Notes: generated by a model not told the origin, from the sequence alone. DNA of 64,000 bases from Coprinus comatus (GCA_034638255.1 JAWPGT010000002.1:1364001-1428000); one strand, 5' to 3'. Positions 14,053-27,380 are shown, counted from the stretch's first letter. Numbers and translations are program-made.

Positions 14053-14891
14053 TGTACTCTTCTGTCGCATTGTTGGTTATTCGTGTTTAGGTATCATCGT
14101 GAAGAAAAGTTGAGAAGTGGATCGTTATATGATTGCCAATTGTGCATCACCAGAGTTTATCTCCTCTATAAACTTAAGCATGAACCTTTGAAGCAGTGTA
14201 TGAAGGATGGCAATTCAGTCTCTGCCTTGTAATGAAAATAAACATATCCACCCAGGTGGTTGGTTTCACTAGAAGCCCCCCCGTAATTACCTATCCCCAC
14301 ATGCACAGAATATACAGTCTATAAATAGTTGAGGTAATATAGTGGCGCAAGTGGCACGGCAGCAAGTTCTGAGTAGATTTATATGAGCGCATACCTCTTG
14401 TGCTCACTACGGAGCTAATCCAAAAAAACCACTGCCAGGCCAGTTACCCTAGATGTGGTATATGGAACAACACCAAAGTAACATAGGAGCAAAAGGAGGT
14501 AAGTATGACATTACGATATCATCAAAAGGCTTTTATCCCTGATGTATGAAGCTTAAAGCTTAAAGAGGAAACGGAAGTGAGGATTCTTCTATCTCGGAGT
14601 GAAGCACGTCATCAATAGACAGCGTCCTTTCAAAGGCTCGGTAAAAATCCTCAGTAAATCACAATGGTACACGTTGTAGCGGTCAAGGCACATAGAAAAG
14701 TGCAATAATGATTCGAGAGGAGGGTGGGATCACTACCTGTATCGGGTTTCGATCTCGGAGTTACTTCGGTAAACCGGGAAGAAAAATAGTGAATATGAGG
14801 AGCCTATACTCCCTAATACACATGAGTAAAATTTGTTTAATTTATCAGATACATAATAAATATTCTTGAATCCGCGCCAACAGTTAACGAT
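14053..14891. other. Convergent intergenic region, about 840 bp
   Basis: Lies between the stops of the amidohydrolase (+) and quinolinate phosphoribosyltransferase (-). No long ORF, no repeat that I could see and no convincing tRNA. It is longer than most 3' gaps in this window. Confidence 0.4.
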
Positions 14892-16006
<1,115 letters not shown>

Positions 16007-16080
16007 GACTCAAGGATTATAGGATCTAATCAGTGGGTTACCTGAAATAGGTGTTGGCTTCATTTTGATGCGCGGTTGTC

Positions 16081-17696
16081 ATGTTCCTTCAAACCATATT
16101 CCACAAACTCATCCGCTCATCTGGCCATGCAAATCCAGACCCTTCTTCACCAAAGTTAACGAATCGGTTATGGGATGTCTTGGCGCGTTCTTATGATTTG
16201 GGATTTACAGCCTTTGGAGGTCCACCTGTTCATTTCCAGATACTCCATCGTAGATTTGTGGATGGTCAGGGGAAAGCACCTTGGATAGACGAACAGACTG
16301 TACATGATCTCTTACTCGCGCTATCTAGAAAAGACTGACATTCAAATGTATTGTGTTGCAGTACCAAGAACTATTCGCCCTTGCCCAAGTGCTCCCTGGC
16401 CCAGCCTCAACCAAAATGTTATTCACCATCGCCAATATTCACGCCGGATACATCCCTGGAGCTCTTGTATTCCTTCTCTGGTCATTACCAGGTGCAATAG
16501 GGATGTATGGACTTTCACTTGGTGTACACCAAATGGACGAAGTCCTTCCCCCACCTGTATATGGCTTCCTCTCTGGTCTTAACGCGGCAACGGTGGGCAT
16601 AATTGCATTGGCTGCCGTACAACTGGCGCGAAAGGCCATCACAGACCGTTTAACAAGAGCTCTAGTAGCCTTTGGTGGTTGTGCAGGATTATTATACAAC
16701 GCCCTCTGGTATTTCCCGGTGTTGTTGGTCGGAGTAAGCATTGTAACCGTGTTCTGGGATATCTACATTCCCCAGTTAATACAATACTACAAAAAACGAA
16801 TTACTCGGAAAGCGAATCTTGGATCCGAAGAACCACGAATGGATGACGACACCCAAATTACCGAAATTCCGCTAGCTGACATGCCTGTTACACAAACTAT
16901 TCAACGTGTCCCACGTAGTATTCAATCTAAACGTCCACCCTCACCGATACCAATGCCCGAAAATGAAACCCCCTACGTACAACCTACTTCACAAATGGAC
17001 GTTTCTGCCTACGGCATATCTGTCAAACGAGGCATTATTGTCATAATTCTCTTCTTCGTTATATTTGCCGTTCTCATCGCTTTACGAAGTTCCCTAGATG
17101 ACCCGCCACTTCCTTTAGCTCTTTTCAATAATATGTTCCTCGCTGGTACAATTATATTTGGTGGTGGCCCAGTCGTCATTCCACTTCTTCGTGAATACGT
17201 GGTTGAACCTGGTTGGGTATCTCCTCGAGACTTTACCCTAGGTCTCGCTATCGCCCAAGCATTCCCAGGTCCCAATTTTAATTTCGCTGTCTACCTGGGT
17301 TCATTAGCAATTACATCTACTAGATACAGTCCCTCAAAAACTCTACTTGGCGCTGTTCTCGGCTTCGTAGGAATTTTCACACCCGGAATTTGGCTTTCTA
17401 TAGGATTCCAGAGCGTATGGCATACATTGAGGAAGAAAAAGATGGTCACAAGTTTGTTGAGAGGGGTTAATGCTGCCGCCGTAGGTTTCGTATTTACGGC
17501 GGTCTATCGCATATGGCAAGTTGGTTACTTGACACCCATGCAGAACAGGGGAATCAGTCTTGGCGAAGAGCCCTGGTGGTTGATTGTTTCTGCGACGACA
17601 TTTACACTAGTTGAATGGTATCGTATACCACCCGCTATTGCTATCATCCTTGGCGGGTTGGCAGGTTTGGGGTGGTGGGGTGTACGTAATAATTAA
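16081..17696 (+). CDS. Chromate ion transporter (CHR/ChrA family), two-domain form
   Basis: Two exons, 16081-16299 and 16362-17696; 1554 nt, 517 aa. The protein has two homologous CHR halves in tandem, as in long-chain ChrA transporters. The first half starts near residue 38 with DLGFTAFGGPPVHFQILHRRFV and includes ELFALAQVLPGPASTKM. The second starts near residue 310 with FLAGTIIFGGGPVVIPLLREYV and includes LGLAIAQAFPGPNFNFAVYLG. Around ten to twelve hydrophobic segments are visible. A hydrophilic, Pro-rich linker of about 90 residues separates the halves. Bacterial members export chromate; the physiological substrate in fungi is not established, and sulfate-like anions are a reasonable guess. 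It shares a 74 bp promoter region with BNA6. Confidence 0.93.
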
Positions 17697-17895
17697 TTGT
17701 GTCTTTTTTTGATCACTTCTAGATCATCGCCAAAACTATGGTGTGTTCTCGCCCAGAATCCCTAAAATTAATGTATTTACATGCAACCCAGAAGACACGT
17801 ATATATATCGAAAAAAACTGTCCAACTCCGTCTAATGTCCAAGAGGTTCAAGGACGTCAAAAAAAAATGAAAGGGAACCAAATAGTACAGAAATA

Positions 17896-18633
17896 TTACG
17901 CAACCACGTAGCTGATAACAGCGAGGAGGACCATGAGGCTTGAGCCAACCGTCACAGCAGCAGCACCGTTGGTACCAGTACTAGTGCCAGGGGGGCCGGC
18001 GTTCCCACTTGGAGTGATAGTATTGGCTGGAGTAGCAGCACCAGTACCAGTAGTGACTGGGTTTGCTTGAATAGTAGTTCCGGTCCTAGACTTTGGATCA
18101 GCACCTAGAAACAGTCAGTCTAGTCAGGTCACTTACTGCCCAGCTGTAGTACGTGCAGTGGCGGTAGTTGTGGCAACCGAGATAGCGAACTCGTTGGATT
18201 GAGCGTAGATGGTGTTTTGGTTGTCGACGTTTCGAACAAAATTAACACGGAATCCTGGACCAGAAGGCCAGCCACCGCTTGGTGGGTTCACTTCAATGTT
18301 CTTCACGTTGACACCATCTTGCTCAGCGACGAGGACTTGATCCTGAGGCCATAACGCCCGATTCTTAAAGGCGAAATCAGGAGAGGAAATCAAGATGACT
18401 TTCAAGTTACGCACTGTGTTTGTGAGGACAATAGTGAAGTTGGTTGGATCTGTCGAGACACGATCCCATGAAACACTGAGTGCATGGTCAACAAGGAAAA
18501 CAACGGGGGAGAAAAATAAATATACTAACGGCTGGGGGCCAGAATCTGTCCATCCGTTGACAGTGTTAGGCTGGACGACCATGTAGGCAGAGGCAGCAGT
18601 GACAAAGGCAGTCAGGACGGCGAGGGCGTGCAT
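17896..18633 (-). CDS. GPI-anchored Ser/Thr-rich cell-wall protein, Kre9/Knh1-type N-terminal domain
   Basis: Three exons on the minus strand: 18633-18530, 18475-18137, 18085-17896; 633 nt, 210 aa. A signal peptide is clear (MHALAVLTAFVTAASAYMVV). Residues about 20-125 match the Kre9/Knh1-like N-terminal domain (PNTVNGWTDSGPQPVSWDRV, FTIVLTN, then the ending YAQSNEFAIS). A Ser/Thr/Ala/Gly-rich stalk follows, then a typical GPI signal: a small omega-site region (NGAAA) and a hydrophobic tail (VGSSLMVLLAVISYVVA). Proteins of this type sit in the outer plasma membrane or wall and are linked to beta-1,6-glucan organisation. The second intron has alternative splice choices; I used the consensus donor GTAAGT because it keeps the frame into the GPI tail. 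A TATA-like element lies about 105 bp upstream. Confidence 0.85.
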
Positions 18634-19237
18634 TGTTGTGTTGGGAGGAGAATGTGGGTGGGTAAAGAGACGCCTCGGAAGCTGCAGGTGAGGCTTCTTG
18701 TATCGAATTACGGGCTGCCAGACTCGATTTCTTGTCCTATTTATAGCTCGTCTCGTGACGTGAATCTATTTCCTCCGAATTTTTGGTGCCAGCCACTTCC
18801 ATTAACCCTACATGACGTGATAGAAAAATGGCACTTGGACAGACAGCTTCGCTGTTCATAACGTTCATCCTCACGCTTTAACCCTCTTTAGACTTGATTC
18901 ACGCAACTCACGGCGGAGGATCCTCATCGACACTGTCCTAAATATTTCAAACTGGACCGTGTTATATTTCATAACAATACGACCATACTTGGTTGAAATT
19001 ATGCGAATGATGAATAGGTACAGTACATGTTTGCATAGATATTTTTGGCTCCATTCAAAGGGTGTACATTAGTCCTATATCCCCCTTAAGAAAGTCAAGC
19101 GGAACACTGATCAAAAAATAGATTCCATGTTGAGCATTTGCTTGCGCAGCATCACTGACTGCGCTGATGTGGATAAGGTCCGTTTAATATATAAAGATAG
19201 AGGATACATATCTCGTTTCTAATATCAAGTTGTTCAT
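18634..19237. other. Divergent intergenic region, about 600 bp
   Basis: Between the divergent starts of the GPI protein and the GNAT gene. Apart from the TATA-like site near 18740 I see no gene, repeat or RNA. Confidence 0.4.
18738..18746 (-). promoter_or_regulatory. TATA-like element upstream of the GPI-protein gene
   Basis: On the minus strand the sequence reads TATAAATAG, about 105 bp before the start codon at 18633. Position and sequence suit a core promoter of a strongly expressed wall-protein gene; no transcription start is known. Confidence 0.45.
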
Positions 19238-20362
19238 ATGCGACTTTATGGACCAGGTGAAAATGACCCTCTTCTCGCCGTTAGAGAAGGGGAACAGCGA
19301 TATCTCAATTCTGCTTCTGAAATGGAAGTATCGCCCATTGTGACCCCTTTACAACTTCGTATGTATTTCGATATCTACATGGTTTTTAAAAAAAGTCTCT
19401 AACACAAAGTTTACAGGTCATCTCAAGAAAGCGAGCACAACTTGGGTCGATGCATTTGAAAATGATCCAGTGCTGCGTTATATTGATAATGTGAGCTATT
19501 TCCCAAGGGAGTGAATATCATGAATACCTCAATTCATTCTGTGTTAATAGAATCGTGAACAAACGCCTGATATCAAAAATTCTACATGTATAACAATGCT
19601 TATTGGCGTTTGGAAATACAGAAAAATTTCGTTAACTGTAGATGCTGGTGCATCATTAATCATCTGGTATTTTTCATTTTATACAATTCATCAGTGATGT
19701 GTTGGCGAATGAATCCATACGACAGTACTCCTCCAACTCATAAACCCACACAATTAAAACGTTTCATTGACTGTGTGTTCAAGTACGTCAAACAAGCTAT
19801 TGTTCGACTTCTACGGCCTAGAGAAGAATGGAAGGTATGTATATGTGTATTATATGCTGGGGTCCTTATCCCTAAGAAAGTCAACAGCGTGCAGAAGAAG
19901 TTCAAAGAAAAGTGCAGGAGGCTATAAACATGTCTCTTGGAGATCGGGTGTACACAATGTACCACCTCATTGTTGCCACGGAACCAGCAAGTCAAGGTTG
20001 GGGCTACGGAGGCGCTCTTTTAGATTCGATAGGGGCTTTGGTATGTATACACGTCAATTTCTCTGATATTCTTGGAACTCCCAGTTTGTTTGACAGAGCG
20101 ACGCCACAGACCAGGCTATTTGGTTACAATGTTCGAATGAAAAGAGTGTTGGCTTCTTCCAACACCACGGTTACGTTGATGTTGCGCAAATTATTGTCGG
20201 GAAAAATAATCCCACTTGGCATGGAAAACCGGTCATAATCAGAATTGTGAGCAAATCTCCGAGTGTATCTGATTTGGATAGATAGTTTGACCAACCCTTG
20301 GGCTTAACGTCTAATAGATGGTCAGAGAACCGCGTCGCCTCGGGAACAGACTATCCAATTAA
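19238..20362 (+). CDS. GNAT-family N-acetyltransferase
   Basis: Seven exons: 19238-19358, 19417-19490, 19551-19647, 19695-19834, 19888-20040, 20097-20246, 20318-20362; 780 nt, 259 aa. The arrangement fits the fungal GNAT proteins with a long helical insert before the acetyl-CoA site. An N-terminal TWVDAFENDPVLRYI resembles the DPxxRY entry seen in that group. The acetyl-CoA pyrophosphate loop is near SQGWGYGGALL (Q/R-x-x-G-x-G/A type). The C-terminal strand pair is AIWLQCSNEKSVGFFQHHGY. The substrate cannot be inferred. The junction at intron 3 is the least certain: the donor GTGCAT at 19648 was chosen because it is the only one that keeps the phase into WRMNPYDST. The last exon adds MVREPRRLGNRLSN. 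It ends 75 bp from the convergent Gemin2 stop. Confidence 0.75.
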
Positions 20363-20437
20363 ATAGAAGCACAGTCTAGTGTACAAAACGGATTTAGGAG
20401 TTGACCAATGTACTTGTATATGTGGGGATGATGTTAA

Positions 20438-21785
20438 TTATTCAATACTTGCCAATGCATCTTCTGCATCCATCCACAAGTCTCGTTGGCCCCAGATAGC
20501 AACAATGGCTGAAATGATAATCCAACAAGCATTTTCATCCATTTTCTGCCCTTGGATACTTTTCTTTTCGAGCTTTCGAGGATCAGACAATCCACCTTTG
20601 GTTCGCTCGAGGATGGAGATTTTCGCAAAAGCTAGGCAAGCACGCGCAAGGTTGCGTAGTAGGTTTGTATCATCAGCTGAGATGTAATCATCAATCCTGA
20701 GTAGAAGTGAAAATATCCATCGAGCATGGGTGTTTGTGGGTAGATAGTCTGAAGAGTCTGGTTCTTGAAGGTGAAGATTGAGCCAATGAGTGAAATACAT
20801 GAGTAGATGAAGTGCCATTCGCTATTGGCAAGTAAAGGTTAAGTGATTGTAAGTGTATGATATACTTCATTGGAATATAACTCACTTCATCAATCAGCTT
20901 GAGTAGGCGTGGTGAAGGTTCTCGAGGAATGAGTTTGGGTTTATTACTTTCTTGATTAATCACTATTGTTGAGTCTGAATGACCTGGGTCGTCCGGAGGA
21001 GGAGTTGGCGTGCCCGAAGGAGTTGGTAGAGACTTGTTCTCTGACGAAGCTCCAGTTTCTTCCTTCAAGTCCTCAGTTGAATGGTTATCCTCCGATGGAT
21101 CACATTCTTCCTCTTCTTTCTGCTTAGTATCTTCCCAAGCGTGTAGACATCGCTCAGTTTGGTGACGTCTGCGTTCATTCACGAGTTCCTTTTTTGATTT
21201 CTTGGTTGCGCGATTCCAAACATGTTCTGGTTTACCTGAAAGAAAATCCCACCAAAGATCCCTTTCTTTCTTTTCTGGCATCAGACGCCCTTGTTGTGAA
21301 CCTTGAGCTGATGATGTACCAATAGTTGGTTGATTAAAATTCTATAGAAATAAGATATCATTAAGTTCTCTCGGGAGAAATCAAGTCAACAGTAAATTTT
21401 TCGCGTACTTTTCTGATATTCTTCCAACGAAGCTCTACCATAGCTCGCCACTCTACAGAAGGTAATGCTAAGTGTGGAGTTTGTCCAGTAAATTTAGGTT
21501 TTGTAGATGATGAGCTTTCAGCAGTTTCATATGGGTTTGCTGCACGAATTACGTGTGGAAGGGATTTTGCATCACGTCTATGAAAGAGAAAGTAGTTAGG
21601 GTATGAATTTTGAAAAAGGATTGAAATATCACTTGCCTAACTGTGAATAAATATTGCATACCATCCATCGGTTCCCCCTCGAAATCATCAGGCAGATTTG
21701 CCACTGGTAGGATTTGTTTTCCAAACGCGGGTTCATCAGAGTCAGAATCATCTATTTCATCGAATTTTCGTTTATACGGAGCCAT
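20438..21785 (-). CDS. Gemin2/SIP1 (Brr1-type) snRNP assembly factor
   Basis: Four exons on the minus strand: 21785-21637, 21577-21409, 21341-20886, 20821-20438; 1158 nt, 385 aa. Gemin2 holds five Sm proteins before ring closure on snRNA in the SMN complex. Evidence is the N-terminal YLFTVRRDAKSLPHV, which corresponds to the conserved EYLRRVRREAK block, and the C-terminal helical core (MALHLLMYFTHWLNL, RWIFSLLLRIDDYISADDT, LRNLARACLAF). A Lys/Glu/Ser-rich disordered insert lies between. An N-terminal acidic stretch (FDEIDDSDSDEPAFGKQIL) is usual. The first intron must begin with GC rather than GT: the exon ends AG and the intron begins GCAAGT, giving VRRDAK in frame. It shares a 205 bp upstream region with the DUF3245 gene. 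Confidence 0.85.
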
Positions 21786-21990
21786 AGTTGTGTTGGAAGT
21801 AGCAGATGGTGTGTGTGTGTTTATACATAGTTGCCGGAAGCATGAGCGTGATAGACGCCGGGGTGATTATAGTTCTTACCCACAAACAACCATGTGCTTA
21901 TAAAAAAAGTCTACATCCATCTTTCATATATATCTATCGGAACATCTCAAAGATTCAAGACTGTTATCATATAATACTTCCGGCTCAAGA

Positions 21991-23008
21991 ATGTCAGCAC
22001 ATGAAATAGACGAAGATGCTGTTGATTTGCAGGATATCCAGGCTCAAATTGACCTTTCTATGTCTTTGTGCTCAAAACCTCGTAACTACTTGGGTTAAAC
22101 CTTTACACTTCGCGAAAGCAAGCAAACAAGCCGAACTGGAAAATGAATTGAAGGAGTATATGCGCCGTCCTGCTAGGTAAGTATATATTAAAGTATAACA
22201 GGTCATGAATAATTTCAATGAGCTTGACGCTAGGCTTGGGGTGGGTGCGCCTATACCTGAAACACAGAGTCTTGCTCGAGAAGCTGCAAGGTTGAAGTCT
22301 AAACTGGAAGGCAAGAAACGCCAGCGAGGGGAGGAAGATGTAGTGGAAGCAGGTAAAATACCTTCGGACGATGATGGAGAGAGTCGGGCAACTGCAATCA
22401 AGAAACGGGCCAGGGTGGATCCGTTCGATAATGGTGGAAAGAAGAAGAAAAAGAAGAATGGCACGACTGCTCCTGTGATACACCCGGCGGTGCTTGAAGC
22501 CATGACTCAGGACAAAGCTATTCCAGACGACAGCCCAGACGAGTTGGAGGCTAAAGAGGTGGCAGAATACCTTGTAAAATCACCTTCCTCCGATATGCAC
22601 AAAAAGAAAAAGAAGAAAAAGAAGTCTGTGTCAAGCAACGGTCTGGAGGTGGACCCGCAACAGGAAGGATCCCTACCCAAGTCGCCTAACTCTCAAAATG
22701 TCGCAACAAGTCCTATCTCTCCTATACCATCGTCTGTTCATACAATGCCAGCTTCTCCACTTTCTACGCGGCCCAAATTTGTCGATGTCTCGTTGACCCT
22801 TACACCTATGTTGTCACCTTCCATAAAACCTGAATTCTTGAAACAGCCGCTCCTGAATTTGGAAGGCCCGCCACAGAGTCCAGGTGAAAGCGAGGATGAA
22901 GAGAAGGTGGATATTACCGAAAGCGCGAAGAAAAAGCGGAAGAGACGAAAGAAAAAGAAGAAGGGTCAGGATGTTCTACCGAGTACAGTAACAACGATTG
23001 AAAGTTAG
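21991..23008 (+). CDS. Lys-rich nuclear-type DUF3245 protein with an apparent frame break
   Basis: Modelled as 21991-22176 and 22234-23008. After splicing the total is 961 nt, one more than a multiple of three. The N-terminus starts MSAHEIDEDAVDLQDIQAQI and then the frame must shift near 22069, where one extra T would restore SLAQNLVTTWVKPLHFAKAS. The exon junction forms the family hallmark RRPARLGVGAPIP. The remaining 240 residues are disordered, with several Lys runs (for example KKKKKK at about residue 145) that suggest nucleolar localisation, and many Ser-Pro sites. Function of DUF3245 proteins is unknown. An alternative is a 61 nt intron at 22062-22122, which keeps the frame but deletes the conserved-looking LVTTWVKP segment and uses a weak acceptor. 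Translation downstream of 22100 is secure; the N-terminus is not. Confidence 0.7.
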
Positions 23009-23257
23009 GATGAGCACCCCATAATAACGTCAAGTTGACATATTAGCAATAGCTGTGTTCTTGGCGACAAGCGAAAGGATGCAGGGAGGGTGTTAATGAC
23101 TAGGGCAGTTGTGTTTTATGTGCATGTTTACAAACTGAAAGCGCCAGTTCTCCATAGGGATAAGTACAGTATAATAAATACAGCGATAGTTGACCATGTA
23201 TACAGATTTGGAATAATTGATAACGACTAAAGTCCCAGTGAAAGTAAGAATCAGGAT

Positions 23258-23833
23258 CTATCGACGAGTAGTCGTCCTGCGAGAACCACTATGACGAGCG
23301 GGGGGAGTTTTGTGATTACGAGATGTCGATTGTGCGGGAGGTTTACGACTTGTGGTCAAGCGACGATTACCGGACTGTGAACTCTGGTGGTGCCCTGAAT
23401 ATGAGTGAGATGGACGGGTAGAATGACGGGGCCGAGTAGTAGGACGAGTAGTAGTAAGCCGTCTGGTAGGGGCCGACCTCTTCTTGTTGTGGCGGAATAG
23501 CGACAATAAACTTCCAGGACCAGCCTTTCCATTTCTGTCTGTCTTCTTCTGTTCACGCTTCCTCGCTCGTCTGCGCGAAGCTGAGCGCATCTCTGCCATG
23601 CCCTGCCGGAGGATTAACGACTGCGTATGCTGAGTTTGGATGAGGAACAAACCTTGCTGCGAAGTTTCTCATTTCCAATCAGAGTTCCTCTCATCTTGGC
23701 AAACCAGCCGTGAAATGTTGAAGGAGGAGGGGTGCATCGGGTACCATCTGGTCGGAACTGTATTTGGGATAAGTAGATGTTGGGGCAGAGGCCATGGAAT
23801 AACACTGACATGGGATGCCCACTCGATCTTCAT
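23258..23833 (-). CDS. Small very basic protein, unrecognised
   Basis: The last two exons (ending 23757-23653 and 23602-23258) are well supported: they join GTLIGNEKLRSK to GMAEMRSASRRRARKREQ across a 50 nt intron. The C-terminal 110 residues are almost only Arg, Thr, Ser, Lys, His and Pro, and end RRTTTRR. The MRGTLIGNEKL segment has a faint resemblance to CsbD-like stress proteins, too weak to name. The first exon is uncertain. I prefer 23833-23810 (MKIEWASH) with a GTCAGT donor, giving 157 aa; an unspliced start at 23811 gives 167 aa. Composition suggests nucleic-acid binding. Confidence 0.5.
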
Positions 23834-24638
23834 GGTCGCAGAGAGTAAGTTAAGAATAATATTGCTGTACCATTCCCTATCCCAGCGGAGCTTAAGAGAG
23901 AGTGCTCGATATATCAACCCTGGATACTTACGTAATCAACCTCGTTGTGTCCGCACTTCCAATGAAATAAACGTGTTCAATGGTTTGAGAATAATGAGGT
24001 CTGCATTCTATTGTTCTTACATTGGTGAAACAACAATCCAGAAGTCACAGAAACATGCACAAAACATGCCTCTGTAAATGCTGAACATTCTGAACGTTGC
24101 AAAAGTTAGAGTTAGAGTTAACAAGTCCGGACCGGCTATCCGATTGACTGGTGGAGTCCGGAAGGAGATGGGTAGTAAACCTATACGGCGGTCCCGATGG
24201 CCAAAGAGGAAATGCCGCCGCGACGGACGAAGCGAACACCGCCATAGGTCGCGAGCAGATCCGGCTACTTAACGTAAGGTAGACTGGCGGATCTAATTGC
24301 ATGATGTCGACATCTTTTCAGATCTTCCCATTTTGGCTGTCACCACGTGCGCATCGCCTTCGCGGTTTTGCTCTTGTCGGGCGAGGAGTGACCTCATTGA
24401 TTTTTTCAGTACCTGAAGGCTGACACTGCTTTCCACTCAAGTCCTTCAATTTTTTTTGCTCATCGACATTCACTATGCTGAAAAGCGTCAACGGAAACTC
24501 ACACCACCGAGGCCCTACGGAAAGTCTACAGCCCCGTTTGCTTTCGAGAATTAGTACAAGAAGAAGCTTCGTTCGACTCATTGATCGGTAGGTTTCCAGT
24601 TTTCCAAAGTCGAAGTCCTAAAGCCTTTTTGAAACAAA
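23834..24638. other. Intergenic region, about 800 bp
   Basis: No recognised gene. A short tandem GTTAGA/GTTAGAG stretch occurs near 24104-24120, but only two to three copies. The region upstream of 24639 should contain the DUSP-like promoter. Confidence 0.4.
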
Positions 24639-25334
24639 ATGTATCAAATGAAGAACGTCGAAGCCATCATTGACGGCAAGCTTTATTTGGGAAAGTAAGT
24701 CCACATAACTAAATTTCCGGCTACTATTCTCTGACAGTCTCCTTTCGGTCTTAGTATTACCGCAGCACGGTCTACCCGCACTTTGACGGAACGTCGCATC
24801 ACTCATATTCTCTCCATTTGTGACGATGCCATTCCGGCAGAAGTTCCTGAATCTGGGATTCGTCACAAACGTATCAGTGTCCCAGACCTTGAATACGCCG
24901 ACCTCCTAATTCATCTTCCTTCTGCCTGCCAATTTATCCATCAGGCTTTATCTTCCGGAGGCACTCTCTTGGTACACAGTGTCAATGGCGTCAGTAGGAG
25001 CGCGGCAGCAGTTGTTGCTTATTGTGGGTCCATCTTTAACACAATTAGAGTGTGACATTGACAGCTATGAATAGTCATGTGGACGCGTCGAATTGGGGCT
25101 GCAGATGCAACTGAGATCGTGAGGAGAGGTAATTGTGATTCCTTCTTAAAAAGTGGCACTGCACTAATACTTGTTCTATTTTAAGCCCGCGACGCGATCT
25201 GGATTAATCCTGGTTTCCAGGAACAACTCGTCCTCTTCCAACTTTGCCAATACAACCCTCACCCTGGCGATGGAGTGTATGCTAGCTGGAAAATCAAACT
25301 TCAGCGTAGACTTCAAGCGGCTGGCTTAGCCTAA
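24639..25334 (+). CDS. Dual-specificity-phosphatase-like protein with catalytic Cys replaced by Ser (pseudophosphatase)
   Basis: Four exons: 24639-24694, 24755-25023, 25075-25128, 25186-25334; 528 nt, 175 aa, the size of a minimal DUSP. The fold is complete: DGKLYLGNITAAR at the start, THILSICDD, the acid-loop region VPDLEYADLL, the P-loop and the following helix AAAVVAYFMWTRR, then the conserved INPGFQEQLVLFQ. In active DUSPs the loop reads HCxxGxSRS; here it is HSVNGVSRS. The nucleophilic Cys is therefore Ser (codon AGT at 24978-24980), one base from TGT. The Arg, Gly and following Ser are kept, so phosphate binding without catalysis is expected, as in STYX-type pseudophosphatases. The reading frame and splice sites look intact, so it is not an obvious pseudogene. 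Cytosolic or nuclear; partner unknown. Confidence 0.85.
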
Positions 25335-26309
25335 TTCACAAATGAGGGTCATGCATTGCAAAACGTCAGTATATATGTATTATTATACTCTTTATACTGT
25401 TTTCCCTGGTCTCTCGCATACTTTTCGCATTAATTCCTAGATAGAGTTTTCTTTTCATTTTCTCTCATCTCCGCCTTGATTACATTTCAGAGGCCTCTAC
25501 TGTAGAACAGCTCTCAAATATTAATATCCATTTTTTGCATCATACTTCTTGCAAGCGGCTTCTAAATTGCTAGGCATATCGAGATCACATATAGAGATAG
25601 ACTAACAAGAGATTGCAGTTCAGTGCTGTGTATGTAAATCTTGTCAACCAAGACATTCACACTTTCCTATTTTAGGCCAGATCTATCCTATGGTTTGGGA
25701 GAGAAGAAGATGGTGTATTGATCGTCGACGCAGGTTCACAAAGAGTTCGGAAAGAACCTGCACATGTGATATAGGGCGTATGTGTGAGAAGACGACCTTG
25801 AAGCTTTCAAGGTTGTTGATATCTCACGATGGTCGCAATTTATTCCAAAATGCACAGCAATCCGTGATAAGCTGGGTTGACTTGCTGCATAGTTACCCAA
25901 ATGTATTTTTACCACCAACCAGCCAGTTAGAATATTTGCCCCTATCTAAGTTGGACAAAAGTATCACGATGCATCAGGATGACTAATCAGGTAGGGTTAT
26001 ACGTGTACCCTCGGAGCCGTAGAGCAGTATACACTCTTGGAGGACGTGCGCAGTTGAAGCTGTAGTCTATACACATCTCAAACAAGGGCAAATGTGGCAT
26101 CAACACGTAGGCCACGATGGCAGATACGTGGGAGTACGGAGTTAAGGAGAGTACTTACAGTGAGGTGGTAGGATGGCCTTGTTTGCCAACAGTTCCCAAG
26201 CGGAATTTTAATTTAAGTCACACGCGAACAGCCTGCCCCTTCTTCACGCTAGTCCAGCTCACTCTTTGCACCTTTTCTCTACTTCCGCCTTTCTACTTCC
26301 TTCCTCAAC
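25335..26309. other. Intergenic region, about 975 bp
   Basis: Between the DUSP-like gene and ARF1. A 98-codon ORF at 25690-25986 (+) has Cys/Arg-rich composition without recognisable homology and I do not call it a gene. The region next to 26310 is pyrimidine-rich, as in promoters of highly expressed fungal genes. Confidence 0.4.
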
Positions 26310-27127
<818 letters not shown>

Positions 27128-27380
27128 TTGCTCCTTTTTTCAGAATTTTGGGTACCTTATCAGCTTTGTTACATGTGTGACGATTCTTCACGATATACCG
27201 AAAGCGTCTGCTACCTCTTTCGTCAACTTTAGTTACCTTTTATATCATGATTTTTCTTTTCCTCTTCGCCTAGAGTCATTCCCTGGTAGAATGGTCAGTT
27301 CGCGTATGATTCACTGATTGGGCAACGGAATGATACACTATTGTACACGTAAAAAAAATCGACATCAAATACTAAGAAAA

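Noticed and set aside
14740..14775. tRNA-like string GGTTTCGATCTCGG
   Set aside because: It resembles a B box but has no A box at the correct distance and no acceptor stem.
24104..24121. Telomere-like GTTAGAG repeat
   Set aside because: Two to three degenerate copies only, inside a gene-dense internal region; not a telomere.
25690..25986. 98-codon ORF with Cys/Arg-rich N-terminus
   Set aside because: No homology that I recognise, no splice context, and composition unlike neighbouring genes; likely chance in a 975 bp gap.
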